A stretch of DNA of 64,000 nucleotides. Source: Tetrastigma voinierianum (taxonomy: Eukaryota; Streptophyta; Magnoliopsida; Vitales; Vitaceae). Positions 1-11,549 of this stretch are shown here, piece by piece; positions within the stretch are counted from its first letter, which is position 1, and each line of letters opens with the position of its first letter. The stretch is taken from assembly GCA_016808115.1 (NCBI GenBank), contig JAEQBH010001386.1, forward strand, positions 62,001 to 126,000. Reading direction: 5' to 3'. Made by a program: the position numbers and the translations under genes. The notes below the pieces were generated by a model. The model was not told the DNA's origin, searched no databases, and saw only the letters and a list, made by a program, of their open reading frames with translations.

Positions 1-658
1 ATTTTCTTATTATAAATTTAGGTTGTTTAGTAATACATCCCATCGCATAATCTAAATCAGCGAATAAATTAAATTTGTAAGAAATTCACAGTTTGATTTA
101 ATATGAATATAAAATATATTCCTCCAAATAAACAAGACATCACTTAACCCAAATGAATAAAACTTTACCTAACAAGTTTGTGAATCGATAGATTTTAAAA
201 TGGGAACAATCAGAGGGTGATATTTAATAAATTTAATATTGATTATTCTGCAAATAACAATTCGAGAAAATGAAACCCTTGATTCATATGTTTTAAATAC
301 AATACCTTATTAAATTTTACTTAATTATAAATTTGAGTTGCTATCCATCATTTCCTCCAAATAATTGACATTTTACCTAACTCAAGGTTGAAAGCAAATA
401 GATTATAAAATATTAACAAACGGGATGATATTAAAGAAATTTATATTTTCAAGTAACACAATCACATCTCATCCTCAAGATGAAAAGAACATACCTAGCA
501 AGTCAAATGGATAAGCAAAAAACATTGTAAAGCTCAAATAATTGATTGATAATATCTAAATGTTTAATAAAATATGAATACAAAAAGCTCAGATAATAAA
601 ATTGATCTATTTTTAAAATACAGTGACTTAATAACTAAAAATAACATATACATATAAG
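1..658. other. AT-rich stretch, no gene recognised
   Basis: Very AT-rich non-coding sequence with no open frame of note and no motif I recognise. It lies just upstream of a decayed copia fragment, so it may be more decayed element sequence, but nothing shows this directly. Confidence 0.5.
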
Positions 659-1500
659 GTGAAATTTAAACCTGATAAAACTAAGCGTAACAAGACTCGC
701 CTAATTGCCAAAGGCTACACCCAATAAAAAGGAATCAATTTTCTTGATACATTCTCTCTCGTTGCTAAACTTGTGACTGTAAAGCTCTTAATATCTCTCG
801 TTGCAGTAAATGGATAGTTGTTATGCTAAATGATGTTATCCATACATTCTTACATGATGATCTTCTGAAAAAGTTTATTTGACCTTACAACAAGGATACC
901 ATCCAAAGCAGGAGAGTCTTGGCCTCCAAACATTGTATGCTGTATAAGTTTTTATCATCACCAAAGATTCTCACTTGAGGGCTGCTATGAGAGTTCTTCA
1001 ATATCAAAAGTACTCTAAGTCACCAGGCTTCAAGTAAAGGCTTTTCCAGATGCTGATTGGGCCACCTGAGCAGAAACGAGATGTTCAATTATTGGCTTGT
1101 TGTGTTCAGTGGGTCATCACTAGTCTCATGGAAGTTAAAGAAGTAACCTACCATTTCTCATTCTTCTTCTGCTGAAGTAAATTGCTGGTCTATGGTTGTT
1201 GCTACTTGTGAAATCACTTGGTTGCTTTCCTTGTTGACTGATTTAGGCGTGAAAATGAAGGTCCAGCCTTGCTTTTATGTGAAAATTAAGCAATCCTTCA
1301 CATTGTTGCAAATCCGGTATACCATGAACGCACAAAAACTTATAGAGATGGATTGCCGCATCATGAGAGAAAAGATTCAAGTTGGGATGCTAAAGACACG
1401 TTCCATTGCATACTCAACTTGTAGATGTTCTACTAAAGCTTCCCACCCAAGTTAGTTTCGTGGGCTCATAGACAAAATGGGAATATATTATTTGTATTCT
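659..1500 (+). pseudogene. Ty1/copia reverse transcriptase-RNase H remnant
   Basis: Six-frame reading gives copia pol fragments in order. A reverse transcriptase segment (TRLIAKGYTQ, then GINFLDTFSLVAKLVTVKLL) is followed by RNase H pieces (AAMRVLQYQK, then VATCEITWLLSLLTDLGVK at about 1192-1250, then ERTKHIE-like and DCHIMREKIQ segments). Stops and frame changes interrupt the frame, and the middle of RT, including the YVDD region, is missing. No gag or integrase is seen upstream. It is the 3' part of an old copia element whose 3' LTR follows directly. It cannot encode an active polymerase. Confidence 0.85.
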
Positions 1501-1516
1501 CCATCTTGAGGGGAGT

Positions 1517-1790
1517 CTTGAGATTAAACTTCAGGATTAATTAGTCTTAAATCTCTGTTTTGTATCTTAGACTATTAATCCTTTTGATGGTTATCTTATT
1601 ATTTCCAGCTCATTCCTTTTTGTCCTTTTATTAAGGTTGTTAGGAGACACCTGTATGGGAGAAGATTCTTTTGGCTTTTTACAGCTTAGTCGTTCCTTGG
1701 AAATTAAGCTTGATCGTTTGTTCGTAGCTTAATATAAAAAAATGAGTTTCTCTATTTCCGCTTTTGTTCCTATCTCTATATATCTTTCCA
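1517..1790 (+). repeat. 3' LTR of the left-hand copia remnant (approximate ends)
   Basis: A purine-rich tract (TTGAGGGGAG, near 1506-1515) sits just after the RNase H remnant, as a polypurine tract does before a 3' LTR. The sequence after it (TTGAGATTAAAC...) looks like a copia LTR start that has lost its TG. No second LTR is in the window, so the right edge is a guess. Confidence 0.5.
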
Positions 1791-1799
1791 TTTGTCTGA

Positions 1800-2510
1800 T
1801 TTGTACAATTTAACAACTTTTCTTTATCTTTAAAATCAGAAAAACAGTTTTTTAATCATCTGCCAAATAGACTCTAAACTAGATTAAACAAGGTTTTAAT
1901 TAAAACAAGCATTGCTATTTTAAATTTTCAGCTTTTTCCTTCTTATACATAGGACACCATCTAATGCATTGTTTGGATTCTAAAATGAACAAGGAAATTA
2001 AATAATCGAATAAAAAGAATCCAAATTTTATAGTTTAATTTATTTTCAAAATGATGAAAAAAAAAAATAAAAGGAGAACCAAAATAAGAAAAATCTGTAC
2101 ATATTTTTCATCATCCTCGTCACATCTTGCAAAAATTTGAAACATCCTCACCTAACACTACTAAAATTGGTTGGGACTAAGCTTGCCTTCAGCTAAATCT
2201 GAAACATCCTCCCTTAAAGCCTTGTTTTACAAAACTTATAGAACAATTTCTAAAGAATAATCTAAACTTGTTTTCATAAGTATTTTGTAAAAGCACATCT
2301 TAAATAGATGTGTAAAGTCCAAATTGGAGTGTCCAATTTTCATAATTGAAATGGAAAACATGAGACTTCAAAGCTATTTAGAAGCATCACAATGAGGATT
2401 CGGTCCAAAGATTAAGAAAAATAAATCTCCGACATTAGAGAAAGAATCGATAAGATGTAGGATAGAAATGGATTATGAAAACAACTTGTAGATGAATTGA
2501 GATCGAGCAA
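1800..2510. other. Non-coding AT-rich spacer
   Basis: No open frame, repeat pair or recognisable element was found. It contains poly(A) and poly(T) runs and low-complexity stretches. Confidence 0.5.
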
Positions 2511-2518
2511 AATAACTA

Positions 2519-2740
2519 ACTAAAACACTTGTAGAAGATGGAAATATAAATAACTGTTCTTTCTTCTCTCCGGAAATAGGTTTTAAGATATTCTGGACCT
2601 TTCATTAGCTTCATTTCCCCAGCCAGAAACTCAAACATCTTAGTCTTAATCCATGCTACCTTTCTTTGGATCCACTCAGCTGCAGCCGACAAGATCAATG
2701 AACAATCAAATAAAACACCAAACACCTGCCTTGAGAAGTA
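2519..2740 (-). pseudogene. Orphan ankyrin-PGG exon 1 fragment
   Basis: The minus strand encodes KMFEFLAGEMKLMKG and then a segment ending in ISIFYKCF. This aligns with the end of exon 1 in gene D (QMFEFLADKMELEKL, ending ISIATECF), so it is the 3' part of an ankyrin exon 1. The N-terminal ankyrins are not recognisable and no E2-E5 exons follow at lower coordinates. It is a diverged remnant of a further family member on the same strand as genes A-D, and shows that the cluster once extended leftward. Confidence 0.65.
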
Positions 2741-2784
2741 GGATCCAGGTCATAAAAACAGTAATTTTGGTGACTATAGACTTA

Positions 2785-2957
2785 AAATAAAATTTTAGTT
2801 GGAGACTACGATTTTTTAACTTTTTAAAATGATTAAAACAGTAGTCATTAATCACAGTTTTAACTTTAAGCCTAAAATCATAGTCATCAATTACAATTTT
2901 AACTATTTCAAAAAATTAAAAAACGTAGGCATCAACTAAGATTTTTATGACTTGGAT
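2785..2957. repeat. Imperfect inverted repeat (fold-back element)
   Basis: The left arm (about 2790-2841) and the reverse complement of the right arm (about 2890-2950) align over about 50 bases with scattered mismatches. Both contain an ACTACG- or CCTACG-type core followed by TTTTTTAA. No coding capacity. Probably a small fold-back transposon related to the one at 3667-4006. Confidence 0.6.
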
Positions 2958-3276
2958 TTTATGTGATAAAGACGTATTAGTTTATACATTATTTTGAAAC
3001 ATGTATTAGCTTGAGAATGTTTTTTGTAAAAAAAAGATTATTTGGGACAAAGCTCAAGACTTTGAGACAATTTGTTTTTGTTGAGTGTAATGGCCAATAG
3101 TCTAAAATGTCTGGGTTTCCTAAACCCACACTGATGTAGGAATCGTATGAGAGCATCTGACCTATTCCCACACTGATAGTAAATTATTTACTATCTTTAT
3201 TATTATCATAAGTACTCATCAGTTTCATGACGATTATTATCATTATAAGTTAACGAGACAGAACAACCAGAGAATG

Positions 3277-3350
3277 GAAAATACTCAACCTGATTTCTGA
3301 TGCACAAGGTTCTTGGTCCTTGTGCATCAGAAATCTGGTTGAGTATCTTT
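3277..3350. repeat. 33-bp-stem hairpin with 8-nt loop
   Basis: The left arm 3277-3309 and right arm 3318-3350 are inverted copies matching at 30 of 33 positions. They are separated by an 8-base loop (TTCTTGGT). The inner core CTGATGCACAAGG occurs a third time, in direct orientation, at about 3359-3371. A transcript of either strand would form a long near-perfect stem. It could be a small-RNA precursor, a cruciform-forming relic of a fold-back element, or an inversion artefact of assembly; sequence alone cannot decide. Confidence 0.8.
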
Positions 3351-3666
3351 TTTCTTTTCTGATGCACAAGGTCTAGTGTAATGCAAATCCATTGGGCCAA
3401 CATTATTTCATACTTTTTCCTGTTTTATACGTAAAATTCTTTGCTTCACAAGTTTAACTTTTTCTTCTTTTTTTTTAATTCATTGGAGCATTTCATAAGA
3501 TAAAGAAAAAAAGTCATCTATTTTTGTTCGTTACCTACTTCATAAGGCTATTAAAAGTGGAATCTTTTCTGCCATCTTTTAATAACAAGGAGAATTGAGA
3601 AAGCGAATGTTATCAATCATTTTTTAATTCCTTTAATTACCTACTTATAAGGCTAAGAGTGAAATA

Positions 3667-4006
3667 TTGGAGTTTGATATCAAATTAATTCATTTTTAAA
3701 AAAAAAAATTACACACATAGACTTCTTTTCAAAATATTCATCAAACTAATCTTTTTGTTTTTTAAAACTGTATTCACCAACTGTGGTTTTGAAAATTAAC
3801 CTTAAAACAGTAGTTGGTAAATATGATTTTAAATTTACCTTAAAACCGTAGTTGGTGAATACGGTTTTAAGGTTAATTTTAAACCGCAAATGACAAAATG
3901 TCATTTTTAAAAGTAAAAATATTAGTTTTGTGAATATTTTGAAAAAATAAAGTCTACATGTTTATTATTTTAAAAATTAATATTTTGACTTTAAACTCAA
4001 AGATTG
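3667..4006. mobile_element. Fold-back MITE-like element, about 340 bp
   Basis: Nested inverted repeats run almost end to end. Inner arms 3764-3790 and 3842-3868 match nearly perfectly (core TATTCACCAACT). Middle arms lie around 3721-3755 and 3915-3955 (core AAAATATTCA.CAAACTAAT). Outer arms lie around 3667-3698 and 3972-4006 (GAGTTT...). The whole block can fold on itself. It has no open frame. Consistent with a non-autonomous fold-back transposon; the family and target-site duplication are not clear. Confidence 0.7.
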
Positions 4007-4009
4007 TAA

Positions 4010-5020
4010 CATCTTTTATCAGTGCAAAATAAAAAAAGTTAGATGTTGTTGCCCTTTTTTATTCCTAACCTACTTCATCAGGTTTCCAAAATAATTTTTT
4101 TCTGTTTCTGACTTCTTTTGATTAGTAACAAGGATTGAAGCCTACCATCAAAGAGAAAAATTGCATACTCAACAAGTTGTCCTTCAAGAATTATGTTTTT
4201 TTTTACAATCTTATCTTTTACAAATTTTAATAGAATATCAAAGGATGCAAATTTTTTTTAATAAAAAAATCAAATAACATATACATCTTTATTTATTATT
4301 CTCTTGGATATTGAGGAGGGAGGTATTAACTTTTATCAATTGTTTATATAATAAAAGAAAGAAAGTAAAATGTTTTTTTTTTATTAATCAATTCATTGAA
4401 AAAGATACCAGTAAAGTAGGTAAGATTTAAGCTTGTAATCAGGCATTATTATATTCCCCGAATTTTCTACTTCTAATTTTAGTTGGGGAGGCCATGAATT
4501 GGTTGGCTGTATAAACAGAAATTGAGATGTGAGGTCGAGTCAAAGCAATGTATTGTGGGGTATGTATCAATGATACTTCGATAAAGAGTGGTATCCGAGA
4601 GGAATTTACCATCAGAGCATTTACAGGTTTGGAGTCAAGCATTGCAGTTCACTCGAGAAATTCTTGAATATAGCATTGTTAATTAATATGAAGAGTGTTA
4701 TATATTGCCAACGAAATAGTGGAGATTGCCAAGATATCTCGAAGAGCAAAAGTTGAGCTATACTAAACCCCATATTCTCCCAAAAAATATCTCACCAACT
4801 CATAATGTAAAGCGAAAAAGATAAAAATAATAATGAACAAAATCATGCAGTAAAATATATTTATAGTCTATGAAGCTAAAAGTTTGAAACATAGGTGCAT
4901 CACTATGAGTAATCAATGAATGCTACATTCTCGATATACTAATTAATTATTAGCTTTACACAGACAATGTTATGTTATTGTTAATGCATGGATGTGCTTT
5001 GAAACGCTATTCTTTTTCTA
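4010..5020. other. 3' flank of gene A, shared with the 3' flank of gene B
   Basis: No gene. From about 4560 to 4830 the sequence matches the region 34800-35370 downstream of gene B (for example the GTGG.ATCCGAGAGGAATT stretch and the block ending CTCACCAACTCATAATGTAAA). It is therefore duplicated 3' flanking sequence of the ankyrin-PGG unit, not an independent locus. Part of it also recurs near 52870-52920, downstream of gene D. Confidence 0.65.
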
Positions 5021-5023
5021 CTT

Positions 5024-5846
5024 TCAAACTTGATGAGTAGGAGGTGCTGCAGTTTGCTGAGGAGGTTGGACATTGAACTGGGATTTTTTCCCACATATCC
5101 AACGAACAGGTTTACTTACAATTATACACTTCCAAGCCTTTTTTACAGTCCAGAGCAGTCCTTTGTAAACTAGACGGACAATGAGAAGGGGGATAAAGAG
5201 GAGCCAGGCAACACACAAGGCCGCGAAGAAACCGAGGAAAAAGAGGCCTAAGCAAAAGGAGACAAAGCTCACAACAATAATTTTGAACACTTCTTTGCAG
5301 GGTCCCAGGATTCTTGAACGTAGAGGTGAACATGAGAGAGAAAATGGAGACAGGAAGGAATGCTACTACATCCCATACAACATTTTCTGTCATTATCAGG
5401 ACGATGGTTGCTCCGAACGCCACCGCCATCATTGAGACCGACACGACCAGAGATATAACTCCCTGTTTCAGCTTCTTAAAAAGATATGGCTTGAAGTTTT
5501 CTAATGGAAATGAGGATGTAAGGATGGAGAAAAATATACCCACTGAAGTCAAAGCCAAGGTGATGGAGATAACATCAGCTATAATGAAAACTGCAAAGAA
5601 GGGTCTAGAGCGAAGGAGTGGAATACCGGTGTCATGATTAGGACCTCCTGGTACTGTGTAGGCTGCAGCAAAGGCAACAGTGGCAATGAAAACAGAAAGA
5701 ATGGTGCAATTCTCAGTGGTCCGCATTAGCCACTCCTTGGCATCTTGATGGAGTTGCTCATTGGTAGCAGCAAATAATTCTTCGGCAGTCTTGTTGTCAT
5801 TGTTGAGATGATTGCTGACAAGCATCTTATAGGCTGACTTCACTTT
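5024..5846 (-). pseudogene. Gene A exon 5: PGG domain, frameshifted
   Basis: The acceptor is CTGCAG|AAAGTGAAG at 5846. Reading begins KVKSAYKMLVSNHLNN and passes through AKEWLMRTTENCTILSV, an intact PGG motif (TVPGGPN) and three further hydrophobic segments. Near 5330-5345 there is a 2-base deletion relative to copies B-D (GAGAGAGAAAA against GAGAGAAAGAAAA). The frame therefore shifts after LPVSIFSLMF. The family C-terminus (FKIIVVSFVSFCLGLF... ending THQV) is still open in the neighbouring frame, from about 5290 down to the TGA at 5024-5026. Either a real lesion or a small assembly error. Confidence 0.85.
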
Positions 5847-6174
5847 CTGCAGTACTCACACATAAATATATAGTCACAAGCGCTCTTCTTTTTTTTTTTT
5901 TTTTTGTTATGTTTGCTTTTAATCCCTTCATCTATAACCAAGCTAAATTAAAAGATGGTGATGTTTAATCTTTAAATTTAGCAAGCCTTGATACCATTAT
6001 TTATCTAACAACTTAAACTTATAGGCCCACTAAAAGATTTTAATGGATATCTTGGCTTATAGGTCCACAAGACTACATTGATAAATGCATTAATATCATA
6101 TTGCTTTTTGACTTTACAAAATCTCACTTAGTTGTGGTGCGGTTCATACTAGAGCTTATAATAGGGAAACAATG
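5847..6174 (-). other. Gene A intron 4, proximal part (empty MITE site)
   Basis: Sequence colinear with intron 4 of copies B, C and D. Near 5950-5975 it lacks the Tourist-like MITE found at the same place in B and C. A T-rich run lies at 5886-5906. Confidence 0.7.
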
Positions 6175-6446
6175 TGTTGAGGTTTGTGAAGATCTATTTT
6201 CGCCCTTTTGCTTTGAGTATTTGAAGTATTGCATAATAGTTTGGTAATTATGATTTGCCCTAATTACTAAAGGAAATTTATATCGTGGCCTAAAAGCTTT
6301 TTAATTTCTATTGAAAATAGTGGAAGTTTTTCTACAGTACCAAACGATGTAGGTAATAATACGATATCTCATTATATATTGGTTTTCATTTTATTTTTGT
6401 GTACTATTTGTGTGTTTGGTATCAAGTTGTTTCTAGTTGAAACACA
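6175..6446 (+). repeat. Copia (TNT1-like) LTR in intron 4 of gene A
   Basis: Starts TGTTGAGGTTTG and ends in ACACA. It is followed a few bases later by TTTGTATCAAAAC, which resembles a primer-binding site complementary to initiator tRNA-Met. Related LTR sequence lies in the same intron position in copies B (from 39271), C (from about 46568) and D (from 54872), so this insertion predates the gene duplications. Confidence 0.75.
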
Positions 6447-6529
6447 ATAATTTGTATCAAAACTTCCGGTTTTCATGAAGTTCCGTAAGATTGCGCAGAA
6501 TCTTCGATAAATATTATTGCAACAAATGT

Positions 6530-7009
6530 AAAAATAGATGTTGAAAATTTTGATGGTCGAAATAATTTCAGCTCATATATGATAGAGTGAGATGATAGAG
6601 GGACTTATCAACAAAATTAGGATATTGTTCTAAAAGAAACAAAAGCTTATGGCTTGATTCATTATTCTTATCTATATAGAGACCAAAAGTATTCATTCAT
6701 AAGAGAGATATCTACTAGTAGATTGCATAAGGTTCTAGGAAACAAATATATGACATAAACCAATAAAGCAATGAGAAGTTATAATCATATACAATAAGTA
6801 TTATCTTTCATATTGATGATTTTGATAAGTTAATTGTTGATTTGTTCAACCTTCAAAGATGAATGAAAAGTTACGTTGGTGATTGGTTCTTTTTTGGACG
6901 ATTTATATCATCTTTGTATTGCTCTCATATATGGGAAGGATAAATTTTCTTTTAAAACTTGTTCACCTTCAAGTAAATATGAAATTTTGATAAAGATAAA
7001 AACATTTGA
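6530..7009 (+). pseudogene. TNT1-like copia gag, 5' half
   Basis: Translating the plus strand gives VENFDGRNNFSSYMI, then IREISTSRLHKVLGNKYMT, then ALIYGKDKFSFKTCSP with stops between. These are the hallmark segments of a TNT1-type copia gag (FDGxNNFSSW, LYxLKM and LLYGKDxL regions). The reading is cut at 7009, where the 10 kb gypsy element begins, and resumes at 16992. It is a decayed gag interrupted by a younger insertion. Confidence 0.75.
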
Positions 7010-9580
7010 TGATAAGACCTAATTCGAAACCCTCCCAAGATTCCCCCGGTGGTTCTACTAGTAGTTCCCATTGTACAATCCTTAGGAATGTCCAATGGAA
7101 CCCCCAACTTTAAGAAAGAAAGTAAAACACCTGCGATTAATGTAATACTCTCAATATATATATATATATATATATAAAATATCAACAACCGCTCAAATCC
7201 ACACCGATTCATCTATCAGAGGTCATAACCATGTTACACATGATAAAGACTCATATGAGTTCAATCCTAAGATCGGCATTCTAAGAGTGTTTTGCGAATT
7301 TGTGGGTACAATGAAAAATACATAAGTCCAATAAAAGAAAGACGTATAGATAAGATAGAATATTGCACGCCGCGTAACGAGGACGAGAAGCCGGCGCGAG
7401 GACCCTCTACGGATCGCTCGACCTAGATAACGGATTTAAAAACAATAAAACGTGAGATAATGAATCGTGGAGTGGCATAATTTATAAGGAAAATAATGTT
7501 TTATTTTTCGAAAATTCCTTCTCTCAAGACCTCACGTCCACTCTTTTATAAGGTTCCCCGTTTGGAATCATTTCACAAAACCCAAATTTATACCCAAGTC
7601 AACAATGTGAAATTCATGCTCAAAAATTTAACCGACATGATTACTACGGAAATTATAACCTGAATTTGTTCACAACATAAAATTTAGCATAAAATATATA
7701 TAACCATCATATCGTAAAAATAATCATGAAAATACAATAACCATAAATATTGAATTGGTTTTACCTTACTCAGAAACCAACAATATATCGTACCATATAC
7801 CCATAGTAAACCGTCGGGTAAACCCAACCCCACGACACCGTGGCAACTAATAAACATTTGGTAAACCCGACATCACGTGGCAACTAATAAACCTTCGGTA
7901 AACCCGACATCAAGTGGCAACTAATAAACCTTCGGGTAAACCCGACATCACGTGGCAACTAATAAACCTTCAGGTAAAACCAACATCACGTGGCAACTAA
8001 TAAACCTTCGGGTAAACCCGACATCACGTGGCAACTAATAAACCTTTCCAACGATACCGCATTATAATCATTTCACAAAATCTCAAAATCCATTTCTTAA
8101 ATCAATAATTTTTAAAAATGGTTTAAAACCTCAATCCATGTACTAAAAATGTTTGAATACTACAAATTTATCCATGAACTCAAGAAATTTCCAAATATTT
8201 AAAATGTTGACAAAATCCATGAAATGATAACTTAAGTTATATAAAAACAAATAATATATTTACGCGATAATCAATCGTTCGATCAAATAAGTTATATATA
8301 ATAATTAACTACAATTATATATCATAATAATACCCTTGAAAGATTTAAAACACGAAACCACTCACAGACTACGATGCCTCACCCCGGCCCTCCGCATGAA
8401 CGCTCAAAGTTCAATAAAGAGTCATCAGAATATAATAAAAATACCATTTACGCCTCCATTAACTAAACCAAAGACATTGGGACGCCCCAAAATGTCTTTG
8501 AATAATTTTTGAACTATGAAATATTCAATTGACCCCACAGTCCTAATTATACAAGGCGCCATGTAATTCCACTAAAATTGGGGCTTTTCACCCGGAGGCT
8601 AATCTTTCGAAATTGAACCTTCCAATAACTCATAAAAATGTCCAATTTCACTATTCCAACTTCAATTTTTCCTAATTTTACTAATTGTGTCCAATTTCAG
8701 TCAAAACCTTTTCGGTAATTACCCGAAATGACTCAAAAATGGAAAACTAACCAAACGACGTCCAAAATTTACAAACTTTATATCAACGGAAAGCCCAAGA
8801 GACCAAGAACACAAAGAAGATCTCGGCCTTGGTCTAAAGGTTAAGCCGTGGGTGGCTTCAAAACTTGATCCAACAATGGCCGATTTGTTTTCACAGATCT
8901 TTCAAACGGGTGAGTAATCTATAAAAGGGACCACGTAATGAGTTCGTGAGGGTCCAAAATGGTGGAGGGAGGCGGGTCGGCCCGAATGGCCGAAAAATAG
9001 GAAAATCTGACTCCACCGTGGTGGCCGCCGCATTGCAGCCCGCTTTCACTCGAGCCTGGGCGCGTCCGAGATGGTGGTTCGCCGTGGAAATTCAAGGGCG
9101 AAGTTCATCCGTGGTGCGCTCCCGACCGGCGCATGCAAAGGCGGTGGTCAGTGTCAAGCCCCACCCGCCAAAACCCGCTTTGTCTAAATTGGCCGAACCG
9201 ACCTACTGCGTTCATGGCTGGGGGAGCTTCTAGGGCTCAAGCTCAAAATGGGTGTGTCAGCTGTGGTTCTATTTTGGCACGCAAAACTAGGGTTTATATG
9301 TAGCTCAGGGTCGCTTCGTGCAAAACCCTAGACTCCGATTTGACACCGGCTAAAACACTCGTCGTCAACTCCCTGTGGTCATAACTTTCTATCCGTAAGT
9401 CGGATTTTGACGTTCAACCCGTCTATGAACTCGTATCGACGAGGCCTACGAAATGGTGTCTTAGTCAACCCAAAATTATTCATCCTGAAAAATGTCAACT
9501 TAGGCCCACATACTAATTGTCGGGTCAAACTCGTTAAACGCTTTAAAAAATCAGACATTTGGCACGGGTCGCATAACCTA
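7010..9580 (-). repeat. 3' LTR of the gypsy element
   Basis: Aligns with 14262-16991 along its length: shared ACCCTCCCAAGATTC start, TA microsatellite, tandem array, and terminal GGTCGTTACA-type end (here decayed to GGTCGCATA). The two LTRs differ at many positions, including numerous single-base indels, most densely in CG-rich stretches such as 7365-7430 and 8800-9400. Confidence 0.8.
7822..8048 (-). promoter_or_regulatory. Tandem repeat array with CACGTGGC motifs, 3' LTR
   Basis: Six consecutive units of about 37 bp, each containing GTGGCAACTAATAAAC. Four of the six carry the core CACGTGGC; one has CAAGTGGC and one ACCGTGGC. CACGTG is the plant G-box, and ACGTGGC is the ABA-response (ABRE) core bound by bZIP factors. 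Seen: the array and motifs. Known: the motif class. Inferred: that it acts as an LTR enhancer. Confidence 0.6.
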
Positions 9581-9716
9581 CCCCCTTAAAGAAAATTTCG
9601 CTCACCTAAATTGCATCTACGCTATGGAAGAGATGAGGGTACTGGCTCTGCATTTGGTCCTCCCGCTACCAAGTCGCCTCCCTCGAATTAGGTGGTTTCC
9701 TCCAAAGGACCTACAC

Positions 9717-9960
9717 TCAAGGATATTGTCTTGTCACAAGCTCCTTCTTCTCTTCTCTACCCGTAACTGCGACCGCTTCCTCATAGGATAAGTCATCCCT
9801 CAGCTCAATCTCTGGTGTCTCCAATACATGTGAGGGATCTGAGATATACTTGCATAGCATGAAGATATGGAACACATTATGGACTCGAGAAAGCTCCTCC
9901 GGCAAGTCTAATCTGTAAGCCACTGGACCTATCCTCTCAACAATCTCAAAAGGTCTAATG
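9717..9960 (-). pseudogene. Gypsy integrase C-terminal region
   Basis: The frame reads VAYRLDLPEELSRVHNVFH, then DPSHVLETPEIELRDDLSYE, a typical post-integrase region of plant Ty3/gypsy polyproteins (the HNVFHVSMLRKY type). The reading breaks at both ends, and no clear chromodomain can be followed beyond it. Confidence 0.8.
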
Positions 9961-9999
9961 TAGCGAGGACTTAGCTTCCCTCGCTTCCCGAAGCTGCAT

Positions 10000-10850
10000 T
10001 CACGCCTTCCAAGGAGAGAGCTTCAAAAACACTCGATCTTCAACCTCAAACTCAAGATCCTTTCTACGCTTGTTCGCATAGCTCTTTTGCCTATCTTGAG
10101 CTGCTTTCAACCGGGCACATATAACATTAACCTTGTCCACTGTCGTTTGTACAATCTCAGGACCTAGTAATTTCCTTTCGCCTGTCTCATTCCAACATAG
10201 TGGAGTGCGGCATTGTGTCCCATACAATGCCTCATAAGGTGACATCTCAATGCTCGAGTGATAGCTGTTGTTATAAGTGAACTCTAAAGGTAGATATTCA
10301 TTCCAATGTCCTTGAATTGCAAGACGCATGACCCTTCAACATATCCTCTAAGGTCCGAATAGTCCTCCCTCGCGATTGTCCATCGGTCTCGAGGGTGAAA
10401 GTGCGGCACTAAATTCAACTCGACACCAGCTCCTTCATCATCCTTCCAAAACCTCGCGAATTGCGGATCTCATCGAGATGATCAACACTGGCACCCCATG
10501 CAAACCCACTATATGATTCATAAAGAGTTCCACTAGTTTCTGAGGAGAAAACTTCTCACAAATAGGTATGAAATGCGCGGACTTGGTGAGTCGATCAACT
10601 AGCACCCAAATGTCGTCATGTCTCTGGACTGTGGGAGGGAGTTTGAATACAAAAACTAACAGAATGTGCTCCCATTTCCATTCTGGATAGGTGGAGGCCG
10701 CAGGTCTTAAGGCTTTTGTCTCTCTGCCTTCACTTGTTGACAGATGAAGCACTTGGTTACATACTCAGCAGCTTCTCTTTTCATCCCTGACCACCAATAA
10801 TATTCCTTCTCAGCCAGAGTACATCTCGGTACTAACGGTGCATAGCATAA
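10000..10850 (-). pseudogene. Gypsy integrase
   Basis: Minus-strand fragments in several frames give the zinc-binding region (EYYWWSGMKREAAEYV, KCFICQQVK), the catalytic core (DDIWVLVDRLTKSAHFIP) and the downstream core (PLEFTYNNSYHSSIEMSPYE, LYGTQCRTPLCWNE, then DRVFLKLSPWK). All are classic Ty3/gypsy integrase segments. Frameshifts and stops separate them, so no functional integrase is encoded. Confidence 0.9.
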
Positions 10851-11549
10851 GCGGTAATCAGGGCTTCCTCCAATATTTTCCTTTTTAACTCTTCAGTTGT
10901 TGGAACACAAAGCCTAGAACCAATCACCAAGGCTCCGTTGTCTCTAATAGCAAAATCCGATTGTTCTCCTTCCTCGACTTTCTTTCTCATGCTCATCAAA
11001 TAGGGATCTCTTAGTCGCGGCTCGAGAATACTCACAAGTATCTGGCCGTAGTTGAAACTAGCAAAAAGTGCCCCGGCTATGCATCCTCAACTCAACACCC
11101 CAACTCAATCCTTGACCATCAACAGTTGTATTGTCTGCATATAAGCCAAAGAGCTCAGATCTCCCGCTAAGGCATCCGCCACTACATTTTCCTTTTACCC
11201 TCGATGGTGGGGCCGATAGTGCAATCATAACTCTTAAGTAATTCCATCCACCTCCTCTCGCCTTAAGTTTAACTCCTTCTGAGTAAACAAATACAAGGCC
11301 TTTATGGTCTCAGAATATCCGACAAGTCGCTCCATACAAGTAATGCTCTGTTCCTTTAATGCGAAAAATTACCGCAACAAGTTCCAAGTCATGAGTAGGA
11401 TAATTCATTTCGTGTTTCTTCAACTGTCTGGAAGCATACGCCACAACTCTCTTATGTTGCATCAACACGCAACCCAAACCTTGGCGTGAAGCATCGTCAG
11501 AATCTCGAACCCTCGCTGTCTCTCTCGCAATGTCAAACAGGAGCCGACG
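10851..11549 (-). pseudogene. Gypsy RNase H
   Basis: Translation of the minus strand shows QGLGCVLMQHKRVVAYASRQ, then LKKHEMNYPTHDLELVAVIF, the standard RNase H signature of Ty3/gypsy pol, followed by a degraded YRPHH..KGKCSGGCLSG stretch (normally YHPGKANVVADALS). Several frame changes are present. Confidence 0.85.

Noticed and set aside
5314..5637. Plus-strand open frames opposite the PGG exon, repeated at 35830-36210, 45438-45788 and 53379-53573
   Set aside because: They are the antisense shadow of the conserved E5 coding sequence. They recur only because the sense strand is conserved, and they have no start context or family match of their own.
7822..8048. 37-bp repeat array as a CRISPR array or satellite
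   Set aside because: Units are directly adjacent without unique spacers, occur in both LTRs of one retrotransposon, and the genome is a plant's.
8946..9233. 95-codon plus-strand open frame, also 16277-16534 and overlapping frames
   Set aside because: They lie in the GC-rich end of the gypsy LTRs, are not conserved in frame between the two LTRs, and match nothing recognised.
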